From the NCBI GenBank assembly GCA_963842295.1, contig CAWJFY010000006.1, positions 186,001 to 250,000 on the forward strand: DNA of 64,000 nt, in the 5' to 3' direction. Numbering within the stretch: position 1 is the stretch's first letter; the number at the start of each line of letters is the position of its first letter. This DNA comes from JAJNBA01 sp963842295 (GTDB lineage: Bacteria > Actinomycetota > UBA4738 > HRBIN12). The notes beneath the pieces are model-generated. The model was given only the letters and a program-made list of their open reading frames with translations. It searched no databases and had not been told where the DNA came from. The position numbers and the translations under genes are program-made. Shown here piece after piece: positions 51,478 to 59,358 of this stretch.

Positions 51478-52209
51478 CTATCCCGGCGCCACGCAGAAGG
51501 CGCCCTGCGGAGGTTGGTCGATCGTGTCGGTGCCGCGGGGAGGTCCGAGGACGACCTCGGAGGTGTCGACCATCACGCGGCCTCCCGAGATCTCCATGTG
51601 GAAGCGATCCATCCCGCGTGGGGCCGGGCCGAGCTGGTACTCACCGGCCTGGTTGTACTTCGAGCCGTGGCACGGGCACTCGAACCACTTCGACTGGCCG
51701 CAGAACGGCACCCGGCAGCCGAGGTGCACGCACCGCTGGTAAAGCGGCATGATCCCCTCGCCGGCCACACCCTCGTTCGCGTAGTCGATGCCGCCCTTCG
51801 GGGTGCCGTTGTACGGCACGATATAGAAGCGGCCCGTTCCGACGTAGAACGGCTCACCCGAGCTGACGGCGGCCCTGATCTCGTCCAACGGGCCCGCGTC
51901 GATCAGCGCGCCGAAGCCCCCCTTGAGGCTGGGCCACAGGAACGCGATCGACGCGCCCCCGAAGTCGGCGGCGAACACGAGGAGCGACGTGATCAAGGAC
52001 TTCCGGAAGAAGTCTCGACGCGACACGGCCGGCGCCCGTGTGGGAGGCGTGGGGAGGCCCGCGGCTCGCGCCCGGGTGGCGGCGACGGCATCCTGTTGCC
52101 GCTGGTAGGACCGGAGGGAGATCACGAAGAACGCGATCGCGAAGATCAAGACCGCCAGGAGAGCGGCGATCGCAGCGACGAGTCCGGCAGACACGGCGAG
52201 CGTCCTCAC
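51478..52209 (-). CDS. qcrA: Rieske iron-sulfur subunit of quinol-cytochrome c reductase
   Basis: A 243-residue Rieske protein with an N-terminal membrane helix (about 5-35) and a second hydrophobic stretch following RRDFFRKSLITSLLVF, a twin-arginine-like motif for Tat insertion. The [2Fe-2S] ligands are in CVHLGCRV and CPCHGSKY, with the disulfide cysteines present. It oxidises quinol at the outer face together with cytochrome b. GTG 52209 overlaps the stop of the cytochrome b C-terminal gene by four bases. Confidence 0.93.
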   Translation of the reverse strand: MRTLAVSAGLVAAIAALLAVLIFAIAFFVISLRSYQRQQDAVAATRARAAGLPTPPTRAPAVSRRDFFRKSLITSLLVFAADFGGASIAFLWPSLKGGFGALIDAGPLDEIRAAVSSGEPFYVGTGRFYIVPYNGTPKGGIDYANEGVAGEGIMPLYQRCVHLGCRVPFCGQSKWFECPCHGSKYNQAGEYQLGPAPRGMDRFHMEISGGRVMVDTSEVVLGPPRGTDTIDQPPQGAFCVAPG

Positions 52210-53042
52210 AGCTCGAAGAACACCCCCTGGGCCCACGGCCAGATCCAGTTGTAGCCAGGGCCGCGGAAGAACGAGCCGATGATCGTGAGCACGGCGCCGA
52301 ACATGAACATCATCGTGAACAGCGTGAGCGCGATCTTCCTATCGCCAGGGCGGGTGCTGGGGTTCCTATCGACGAACGGCACCGCCGCGAGTCCGACGAG
52401 GATGAAGGTCGGGATCGAGATCCCCGCGACCATCGGGTGGAAGTAGCGCAGCAGCTCCTGGAGTCCGAGGAAGTACCAGGGCGCCTTCGACGGGTTCGGC
52501 GTGAGGTTGGCGTTGGCCAGCTCCCGCAGCGGGGCGTTCACGAAGGTGGAGAAGACCACCAAGCCCACCGAGAGCACGAACATCGCCACGAACTCTTCGA
52601 TCAGCAGGTGGGGCCACACGTTCACCCGGTCGCCCTGCTCGCGCTCGACCCGCTGGATGCCTTCCGGCGGCACCAGCGCCAGCAGCCGGTGCTTGTCCGG
52701 TGCTCCCTTCTTCGGCGTCGGGATATTGCCGGTCGGGAGCGGCGCGGTTCTCGTCGGGGCGCTCACGGGTGCGGCTGCCACCATGGCGGCCTGGCCGGCC
52801 GGCGCAGCGGCCGCCGGTACGGCAGCAGCCGCCGCGGGCGCCTGCACCGGAGCCTCTCCGTTGCCACCGGCGGCCGCCGCGGGCGGAGCGCCTTCCTCTT
52901 CGGGATGCGCAGCCTTGTAGGCCCGCACGGCGGCCGACCGGGCCCGACCGTCGGCCACGCGCCGGTCCGTGCCGGCGTCGAGCTGCTCCTTGAGGACGCG
53001 CTCGAAGACCTCCTGATCGAGTGGGGTGTCGTCGCGTGCCAT
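52206..53042 (-). CDS. Cytochrome b C-terminal subunit (subunit IV/QcrC-like half)
   Basis: A 278-residue protein whose last 150 residues form the C-terminal half of cytochrome b: LLIEEFVAMFVLSVGLVVFSTFVN, SKAPWYFLGLQELLRYFHPMVAGISIP, LALTLFTMMFMFGAVLTIIGSF-type helices. The quinol-site motif reads APWY instead of PEWY. The first 120 residues are a charged helix and an alanine/proline-rich linker. AGGAGG lies 6 bases before ATG 53042. It is separate from the N-terminal half, as in b6f complexes. Confidence 0.88.
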   Translation of the reverse strand: MARDDTPLDQEVFERVLKEQLDAGTDRRVADGRARSAAVRAYKAAHPEEEGAPPAAAAGGNGEAPVQAPAAAAAVPAAAAPAGQAAMVAAAPVSAPTRTAPLPTGNIPTPKKGAPDKHRLLALVPPEGIQRVEREQGDRVNVWPHLLIEEFVAMFVLSVGLVVFSTFVNAPLRELANANLTPNPSKAPWYFLGLQELLRYFHPMVAGISIPTFILVGLAAVPFVDRNPSTRPGDRKIALTLFTMMFMFGAVLTIIGSFFRGPGYNWIWPWAQGVFFEL

Positions 53043-53052
53043 CACCGGCCTC

Positions 53053-53823
53053 CTAGAGCGGTCCCGAGATCCCGCCGTCCTTGCGGATCCGCCAGAAGTG
53101 GACCGACAGGAACAGCACCAAGACGAACGGAAGGGCGAGGACGTGGAGCGTGTACCAGCGCAGCAGCGTCTCGGGTCCGACGACCACGCCGCCCAGCAGC
53201 AGGAAGTTCGCCTGTTTCGCGATGAACGGCGAGTAGCCCGCGAGCGAGGTGCCCACGGTCACGGCCCAGATCGCCAGCTGGTCCCACGGGAGCAGGTAAC
53301 CCGTGAACGACAGGCCGAGCGTGAGGAAGAGCAGGATCACGCCAACGACCCAATTGAACTCGCGCGGGGGCTTGTAGGCACCGGTGTAGAACACGCGCGC
53401 CATGTGCAGCGTGACGCTGAAGACCATCAGGTGCGCACCCCATCGATGGAGGTTCCGTACGAAGTCGCCGAAGAACACCGTCGTTCGGATGTTCTGCATG
53501 TCGGCGTAGGCCGGCGCGCCACCGATGTCGGCCATCGGCCGGTAGAAGAACATCAGGAAGATCCCGGTGACTGTGAGCAGGATGAAGAGGAAGAACGACA
53601 GGCCGCCCAGGCAGAACGTGTAGGTCAGCTTCAGCCCGTGACGCTTCACCTTCACCGGGTGGAGGTGGTACAGCACGTTGTTCATCGTCGCGAGCGCGCG
53701 GTCGCGCGACGTGTCCTTGTAGCCCTTCCGGAAGATCGAGCCCGGCCGGAAGATCGACTTCCATACCTCGGTCTCCCGGAGACGATCGCCGAGCTCGCTC
53801 GGCGACGGGGGCTTCAGCTTCAA
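53053..53823 (-). CDS. Cytochrome b N-terminal subunit (b6-like)
   Basis: A 256-residue diheme cytochrome b6-like subunit. Four transmembrane helices carry the heme histidines: HRWGAH and TLHM, with 14 positions from the first to the second ligand, and HVLALPF with SVHFW, with 15 positions. The 14/15 spacing is the b6f and Firmicutes type, not the 14/14 of classical bc1. The start is TTG 53823 with GAGAGGGGG upstream. It lies between the ferredoxin gene and the C-terminal half in one operon. Confidence 0.9.
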   Translation of the reverse strand: MKLKPPSPSELGDRLRETEVWKSIFRPGSIFRKGYKDTSRDRALATMNNVLYHLHPVKVKRHGLKLTYTFCLGGLSFFLFILLTVTGIFLMFFYRPMADIGGAPAYADMQNIRTTVFFGDFVRNLHRWGAHLMVFSVTLHMARVFYTGAYKPPREFNWVVGVILLFLTLGLSFTGYLLPWDQLAIWAVTVGTSLAGYSPFIAKQANFLLLGGVVVGPETLLRWYTLHVLALPFVLVLFLSVHFWRIRKDGGISGPL

Positions 53824-53851
53824 CGGGTTCCCCCTCTCGCGGTCGGCACGA

Positions 53852-54247
53852 TCACTCCTCGGCCGCCTGGGACGTCGGAACCTCGGCCATCGTCCGTTTG
53901 CCGCCGGAACCCTCCGGCAGCCGCGCATAGTACAGCGTGTCCGTGGGGCACCGGTCCACGCAGACGGAGCACCTCGTACACGCGTTGTCGTCAACGACGA
54001 AGATCGCGGACGAGGTGAGCACCTCGGCCTCCGAGGCAGGCGTCTCGGAGTCCTCGACGATGTCGGGTGAGAGCATGAAGATGCAGTTCCACGGACAGAC
54101 GTCCTCGCACGCCCGGCACAAGATGCAGTTGTCGGGATCCAGCATCAGGTGCTTCGGCGACTTCACGCCTTGTGCGAGCCAGGCAGGGTCGACCGCCTCG
54201 AGCGTGTAATCCTCGTGGATGTCGACTTCGGTCTTGGTGAACGGCAT
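53852..54247 (-). CDS. Dicluster 4Fe-4S ferredoxin in the reductase operon
   Basis: A 131-residue protein with two four-cysteine motifs, CILCRACEDVCPWNC and CTRCSVCVDRCPTD, each followed by a conserved proline, as in 2[4Fe-4S] ferredoxins. A 35-residue N-terminal and a long inter-cluster segment separate it from small ferredoxins. It lies directly upstream of cytochrome b in the operon. A ferredoxin is not a normal part of a bc complex; electron input to the complex or an assembly role are the two obvious readings. Confidence 0.87.
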   Translation of the reverse strand: MPFTKTEVDIHEDYTLEAVDPAWLAQGVKSPKHLMLDPDNCILCRACEDVCPWNCIFMLSPDIVEDSETPASEAEVLTSSAIFVVDDNACTRCSVCVDRCPTDTLYYARLPEGSGGKRTMAEVPTSQAAEE

Positions 54248-54265
54248 CTTTCTTCCCGTGGCCTC

Positions 54266-54706
54266 CTACCGGTATCCACCGGTGGGTCGGACGTTGCCGG
54301 ACTCTCCGCGCAGCTTGCGCCGCCAGTTCTGCAGCAGGGCTGAGACCACGAGCACCGAGATGATCGGGCCCGTCGTGAGGCCCATCGCGATCGCGTCCCG
54401 GAGCATGAGGTGCGCTTCGTAGGAGAGCCAGAGGAACCCTTCCGCCGAGAGGAACGGCGCGCTCGTGCTGACCGGATCCCGCAGGAACGCCTCGAGGTCC
54501 GTCGGGCCCTGCCAGCCGAGCTTCTGCTCCGCGTAGTACATCCACCACGACGGCATCACGGAGCTCGTGATCAGCAGGAAGAACAGCAGCGCCATCGAGA
54601 AGAGCACGGCGTTCGTCCAGGACCACTCGAAGTCCCTCAGGAACGACTCGACATGGCGCTTGACGGTCTGGACGGGCGATCTGGCTGTGGTCTCGACCTG
54701 GCTCAT
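54266..54706 (-). CDS. Membrane protein heading the reductase operon
   Basis: A 146-residue protein with two transmembrane helices (about 28-48 and 108-130), a periplasmic-side loop rich in aromatic residues (PSWWMYYAEQKLGWQGPTDLE) and a basic C-terminus. No cofactor motif is visible and no family is recognised. ATG 54706 is used; the frame open to 54841 is a shadow of the opposing region. It is the first gene of the leftward operon, so an assembly or structural role is inferred from position. Confidence 0.75.
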   Translation of the reverse strand: MSQVETTARSPVQTVKRHVESFLRDFEWSWTNAVLFSMALLFFLLITSSVMPSWWMYYAEQKLGWQGPTDLEAFLRDPVSTSAPFLSAEGFLWLSYEAHLMLRDAIAMGLTTGPIISVLVVSALLQNWRRKLRGESGNVRPTGGYR

Positions 54707-54880
54707 GCGCTCGCTTGCTCCATGGGCGGGCGAATCATAACCGGGCCTCGGGGGGCCTTGCCCTGCTCTCGGCTCCCGCTCCCCACTCGTGAAGGTTTTC
54801 ACGAGCGGCTCCACACTAAGTCGCGGTCGGAGCAGAGACAACTCAACTCGTGGTGGCGGCGGTGGGAGACTGAGCCCCGG

Positions 54881-55609
54881 ATGCTGGCCGGACTGGTCGA
54901 CACGGGGCTCTCGTCGTGGTGGGCGCCGGCCCTCGCCTTCGCGGCCGGGGTCGTGTCCTTCGCCAGTCCGTGCGTCTTACCGCTGGTGCCCGGCTACATC
55001 TCGTTCGTGACCGGGAGCCGCGCGACCGAAGGCGAGGGCCGGCGCCCACTCCTACCGATCCTGCTGTTCATCCTCGGGTTCACGATCGTGTTCACGCTGC
55101 TCGGCGCGTTCGCGGGAACCTTCGTCCGATTCTTCCGGGACGCCTGGTTCCAGCGAGCGGCGGGGCTGGTGGTGATCGTGCTCGGTCTCCTGATGCTCGG
55201 CTACGCGTTCGGCCGTGGCTCGCCGAGCCTTTACGCGGAACGCAGGCCGCTCCTCGAGCGGGTGCGCCCCGGCACGGCCGGGGCGCTCCCCCTCGGGATG
55301 GCCTTCGCCGCCGGCTGGACGCCCTGCATAGGACCCGTGCTCGGAGGCATCCTCGCGATCGCGGCCGGCGGCGGCACCGTCAAGGGTGCAGCGCTGCTCG
55401 TCGTGTACTCGCTGGGCCTCGGGCTCCCGTTCCTGCTGGTCGGCATCGGCGCCGACCGGCTGGTGCGGAGCCTCGGCTGGGTTCGTCGGAACTACCGGGT
55501 CATCGCGGGGGTCTCGGGAGGGCTGCTCGTGACCGTCGGTGTGCTGCTGACCACGGGCCACTTCCAGCGGATCATCGCGCCGCTCGCGCGCTTCGGCCCG
55601 GGGCTCTAG
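54881..55609 (+). CDS. ccdA: Cytochrome c biogenesis protein CcdA
   Basis: A 242-residue membrane thiol-disulfide transporter with six helices. It moves reducing equivalents outward to reduce apocytochrome c. The two active cysteines are in FASPCVLPLVPGYISF and GWTPCIGPVLGGILA. ATG 54881 is the first plausible start of this frame near the TM1 helix. It heads the rightward cluster with ResB and CcsA, facing away from the reductase operon. Confidence 0.93.
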   Translation: MLAGLVDTGLSSWWAPALAFAAGVVSFASPCVLPLVPGYISFVTGSRATEGEGRRPLLPILLFILGFTIVFTLLGAFAGTFVRFFRDAWFQRAAGLVVIVLGLLMLGYAFGRGSPSLYAERRPLLERVRPGTAGALPLGMAFAAGWTPCIGPVLGGILAIAAGGGTVKGAALLVVYSLGLGLPFLLVGIGADRLVRSLGWVRRNYRVIAGVSGGLLVTVGVLLTTGHFQRIIAPLARFGPGL

Positions 55610-55653
55610 GCCGTGGACGGGTGCGGGAGGTGCTCCCTAGCATCGGGGCGAAG

Positions 55654-57201
55654 ATGACATCCTCACCACCCGGTCCCACGGTTCGCCAGTCGGTCGCTTT
55701 GGTCTGGCGAAGCCTGCGGTCGATGCGCACCGCCCTGATCCTCTTGTTGGTCCTTGCCGCCGGCTCCGTGATCGGGTCGCTGCTGCCACAGATCCCGAAC
55801 TCGCCGGAGCGGGTCGGGCAGTACCTCGACGATCACGGGTTCTGGGGACCGATGTTCTTCCGGGCGGGCTTCTTCGACGTCTACGGTTCGTGGTGGTTCG
55901 TCCTGATCACGACCCTGCTCTTCGTGTCGCTGGCCGCGTGCCTGTTCCCGAGGACCCGCGCGATGATCCGGGCGATGCGCCAGCGGCCGCTCCAAGCGAA
56001 GGAGTTGGACGGGTTCCGCCACCATGCGGAGGTTCGGGTGGGCACCGGACCCGATGAAGCGGCGTCGAGCGCCGCACGTTATCTGCGGAGGAAGCGATTC
56101 CGCGTCTCCCGCGAGGGCCTGGGCGTCGCCGCGGAGAAAGGGGTTCTTCGCGAGGCCGGGAGCCTGCTCTTCCATTGGGCGTTCTTCCTCCTCGTCGTCG
56201 GTGTGATCGTTGGCAAGGGGACCGGGTTCACCGGACGGGCTGTCGTGACCGAGGGGGAGTCGTTCGTGGACGCGCGCTCCAACTACGCCGGTCAGATCCG
56301 AGTCGGCCGGTACTTCGGCGGCGGGTTCACGGGTGTCGGGATCCGCCTGACCGACTTCGAGGCCACCTATCGACGGAACGGGCAGCCGAAGGACTTCGTG
56401 TCGCGTGTCGCGTTCTCCGATCGGCAAGGGGGCGCCATCCGGACCGAGGAGGTTCGGGTGAACCACCCCGCCTCCGTCGAAGGGCTCCGCGTCTTCCAGG
56501 AAGGGTTCGGCTGGGCACCCGTCGTGAAGGTCGAGTTGGGCGGCGCGACGATGTGGTCCTCACCTATCGTCGCGGTGCGTGACCGAGCGCCGGATGGCGT
56601 TCCCGCGACGGCGATGCCGTGGCGGGGGGCGATCAAGCTCTCGGCGACGGAGCCGGACGTCATGATCACGGTCGAGCTGTGGTCCGACTTCAGGGCCTAT
56701 GCCAACTTCCAATTGACCGGCGAGCCGACCCCGATGTTCGTGCAGTTCGACCCGTACATCCGCTATTCGGTCTTCATGGGACGGATCGACGATCCGTCGT
56801 TGTCGACGATGGACACGAGCGGCCTCCGGCGCGTCGGCGGAGGTGATCTCCACGCCGCCGGGACCAGCGACATCGATGTGCCCGGAGCCGGCGAGCTCCG
56901 ACTGTCGTTCCCCGAGCTGCGCCAGTACAGCGTTCTCCTCATCAGCCGCGACGTCGGCATCCCGGTGGTGCTGGCCGCCGCTATCCTCGTCCTCGTGGGA
57001 CTGATCCCCTCGCTCTACGTCTCCCGGCGGAAGATCTGGATCCGAGCGGAGGCCGCCCCCGGCGGCGCTCTCGTGAAGATCGGGGGCTTCGCCCTCCAGC
57101 ACAAGGACGCCTTCGACGAGGAGTTCGATCGGATCGTCCGGGGCATCGGGGGACCCGAGGCCGTCGCGATGCACACGGAGGAGAAGGTGGGGACGTCGTG
57201 A
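55654..57201 (+). CDS. resB: Cytochrome c biogenesis protein ResB
   Basis: A 515-residue System II heme-delivery subunit. Transmembrane helices lie near 25-45, 75-95, 170-190 and 440-460, with a large periplasmic domain between the third and fourth. Typical blocks are SMRTALILLLVLAAGSVIGSLLPQ, GWWSSWFVL-type YGSWWFVLITTLLFVSLAACLF and ISRDVGIPVVLAAAILVLVGLIPSLYVSRR. It works with CcsA in covalent heme attachment outside the membrane. ATG 55654 is used; its stop overlaps ccsA by four bases. Confidence 0.93.
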   Translation: MTSSPPGPTVRQSVALVWRSLRSMRTALILLLVLAAGSVIGSLLPQIPNSPERVGQYLDDHGFWGPMFFRAGFFDVYGSWWFVLITTLLFVSLAACLFPRTRAMIRAMRQRPLQAKELDGFRHHAEVRVGTGPDEAASSAARYLRRKRFRVSREGLGVAAEKGVLREAGSLLFHWAFFLLVVGVIVGKGTGFTGRAVVTEGESFVDARSNYAGQIRVGRYFGGGFTGVGIRLTDFEATYRRNGQPKDFVSRVAFSDRQGGAIRTEEVRVNHPASVEGLRVFQEGFGWAPVVKVELGGATMWSSPIVAVRDRAPDGVPATAMPWRGAIKLSATEPDVMITVELWSDFRAYANFQLTGEPTPMFVQFDPYIRYSVFMGRIDDPSLSTMDTSGLRRVGGGDLHAAGTSDIDVPGAGELRLSFPELRQYSVLLISRDVGIPVVLAAAILVLVGLIPSLYVSRRKIWIRAEAAPGGALVKIGGFALQHKDAFDEEFDRIVRGIGGPEAVAMHTEEKVGTS

Positions 57202-58148
57202 ACTGGGCGCGGATCTCGAGCACGGCGTTCGACGTCACGATCTGGCTCTACCTCGGCGCCATGGTGCTTTCCTTCGCCTATCTCGCCGCCCGCCGCGAAC
57301 TGCTGTGGATGCTGGCTCGCGTCGTCGCGATCGCCGGCGTGACGGCCAACCTGATCTCGATCGTCGCCCGAGGGATGGCCGCCGACCGTGTGCCCTGGGG
57401 CAACATGTTCGAATACTCGACGGTCCTCGCGTTCCTTGTGGTCGCCGGCACGCTCGTCTTCGTCGAGGGTATTGCGAAGATCAAGACGCTCACGGGCTTC
57501 TCGCTGATGTTCTCGGTACTGACGCTCGCGGTGGCGGCGATGTTCTTCCCGGTCGAGCCGAGCCCGCTGCAGCCGGCGCTCAACTCGTACTGGATCAAGA
57601 TCCACGTGGTGGCCGCGATCACCGGGTCCTCGCTCTTCGCGATCGGCGGGATCGCGACGATCCTGTTCCTGATCAAGGACCGATCGGAGCGGCGCGCACT
57701 CACGGTCCTCCGCGAGCGCGCGCCCGCTCCGATCATGGGCGGGGCGGTCGAGGTCGACACGCCGCACGATCTCCTCCCCGACCCTGAGGAGCCGGGAGTC
57801 ACGGCCGGCGAGCCGCGGCGCGGCGGAGTCCTCCCGTCCGCCGCCGCGCTGGATCGCGTGGCGTATCGAGTCATCGCGTTCGCGTTCCCCATCTGGACGT
57901 TCGCGGTCATCGCGGGCGCGATCTGGGCACAGGAGGCATGGGGCCGCTACTGGGGATGGGACCCGAAGGAGACCTGGTCGTTCGTGACCTGGACGATCTT
58001 CGCGGGCTACCTGCACGCTCGATCGACGGCCGGATGGAAGGGCCGCCGTGCCGCGATCATCGCGGTCGTGGGCTTCATCTCGCTGTTGATCACCTACTAC
58101 GCCGTCAATCTGTGGATCGTCGGACTGCACTCATACGCGCGCGGATGA
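57198..58148 (+). CDS. ccsA: Cytochrome c biogenesis protein CcsA/ResC
   Basis: A 316-residue heme-handling membrane protein with about eight helices. The tryptophan-rich signature EAWGRYWGWDPKETWSFVTW is complete, and conserved histidines occur near KIHVVAAITGSSLF and GYLHARSTAGW. It exports heme and, with ResB, attaches it to the CXXCH of apocytochromes such as the cytochrome at 50758 and CoxB. A charged loop of about 45 residues between helices is specific to this protein. GTG 57198. Confidence 0.94.
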   Translation: MNWARISSTAFDVTIWLYLGAMVLSFAYLAARRELLWMLARVVAIAGVTANLISIVARGMAADRVPWGNMFEYSTVLAFLVVAGTLVFVEGIAKIKTLTGFSLMFSVLTLAVAAMFFPVEPSPLQPALNSYWIKIHVVAAITGSSLFAIGGIATILFLIKDRSERRALTVLRERAPAPIMGGAVEVDTPHDLLPDPEEPGVTAGEPRRGGVLPSAAALDRVAYRVIAFAFPIWTFAVIAGAIWAQEAWGRYWGWDPKETWSFVTWTIFAGYLHARSTAGWKGRRAAIIAVVGFISLLITYYAVNLWIVGLHSYARG

Positions 58149-58237
58149 GGCGTCAGGTCGCCAGAGACCCCGGTGATACAGTGCGCGCGGGCTCGCCGAG
58201 CCCGTCTTCGAGGGAGTTCCGGGAGACCCAAGGAACC

Positions 58238-59341
58238 GTGCGGAAGAGGTTGCTCTGGGCGGCGGTCGCCATCGGCCTGCTCCTGCTGTTGGGCGCCTGC
58301 TCTCCCGATGCGACGCAGAGCACGCTCGAGCCCAAGGGTCCCTACGCCGAGGAGCCGTACGACCTCTTCATCGCCGTCTTCTGGGTTGCGGTCTTCGTCT
58401 TCATCGTCGTCGAGGGTGGCATCATCTGGATCACGATCCGGTATCGCCACCGGAAGGGGAGAGACCGGATCCCCGCCCAGATCCACGGCAATACCCGTCT
58501 CGAGATCGGCTGGACGATCGCCCCCGCGCTGATCCTGGCCGGTGTGATGGTGCCAACGGTCGCGGGCATCTGGGACCTCGCTCGGCAGCCACCGGAGGAG
58601 GCGCTCAACGTCACCGTGGAGGGCTTCCAATGGTGGTGGGGCTTCAAGTACACGGACGGCGACATGCGAACGAACTACGGAGACCGGGCGCCGATCCGGA
58701 CGGCGGACGTTCTCGTGATCCCCGAGGACAGGGTCGTGTACCTCTCCCTCGAGGGCGCGGGTGGAGACATCGTCAAGGACGATCCGGCCGCGACCGACTA
58801 CATGGTGATCCACTCCTTCTGGATCCCGGAGCTCGCCGGCAAACAGGACGTCGTTCCGGGTCGAACGAACCACATCCTGATGCAGGCGGACGACCCGGGG
58901 ATGTACGAAGGCCAGTGCGCCGAGTTCTGCGGATTGCAGCACGGGCGGATGCTCGTCCGCGTGCGTGCGCTCTCCGCAGAGGATTGGGACGCGTGGGTGA
59001 CCAACCAGAAGGCTCGGGGGGTCACGTCCTCCGATCGGCTCGCTACCCAGGGGATGGATCTGTTCCTGGAGCCGCTCTCGGGAGGGCGGGGGTCGTGCGT
59101 CGAATGCCACGCCGTGGGTGGTACGGACGCGGCCGGCCAGGCCGGGCCGGAGCTCACGCACTTCGCCGATCCGACCCACGAGTGTTTCGCGGGCTGCAAC
59201 TGGGAAACAACCGACCGGAAGGCCCTGGAGGCGTGGCTGCGGGATCCCGAGGCCGTGAAGATGGGCTCGAAGATGCCCAACTACCACCTGACCGAACAGG
59301 AGATCGACGCCCTGGTGGCGTACCTCTACAGCCTCAAGTGA
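58238..59341 (+). CDS. coxB: Cytochrome c oxidase subunit II with fused cytochrome c (caa3 type)
   Basis: A 367-residue subunit with a lipobox signal (LLLLLGACS), two transmembrane helices (about 45-70 and 88-112) and a CuA domain: HSFWIPELAGKQDVVPGR and CAEFCGLQHGRM supply the CuA ligands. A C-terminal cytochrome c domain with CVECH makes this a caa3-type oxidase that takes electrons directly. GTG 58238 has AAGGAACC just upstream; the frame upstream of it is a shadow. Confidence 0.94.
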   Translation: MRKRLLWAAVAIGLLLLLGACSPDATQSTLEPKGPYAEEPYDLFIAVFWVAVFVFIVVEGGIIWITIRYRHRKGRDRIPAQIHGNTRLEIGWTIAPALILAGVMVPTVAGIWDLARQPPEEALNVTVEGFQWWWGFKYTDGDMRTNYGDRAPIRTADVLVIPEDRVVYLSLEGAGGDIVKDDPAATDYMVIHSFWIPELAGKQDVVPGRTNHILMQADDPGMYEGQCAEFCGLQHGRMLVRVRALSAEDWDAWVTNQKARGVTSSDRLATQGMDLFLEPLSGGRGSCVECHAVGGTDAAGQAGPELTHFADPTHECFAGCNWETTDRKALEAWLRDPEAVKMGSKMPNYHLTEQEIDALVAYLYSLK

Positions 59342-59358
59342 CCTGGAGTGAGTGATCG

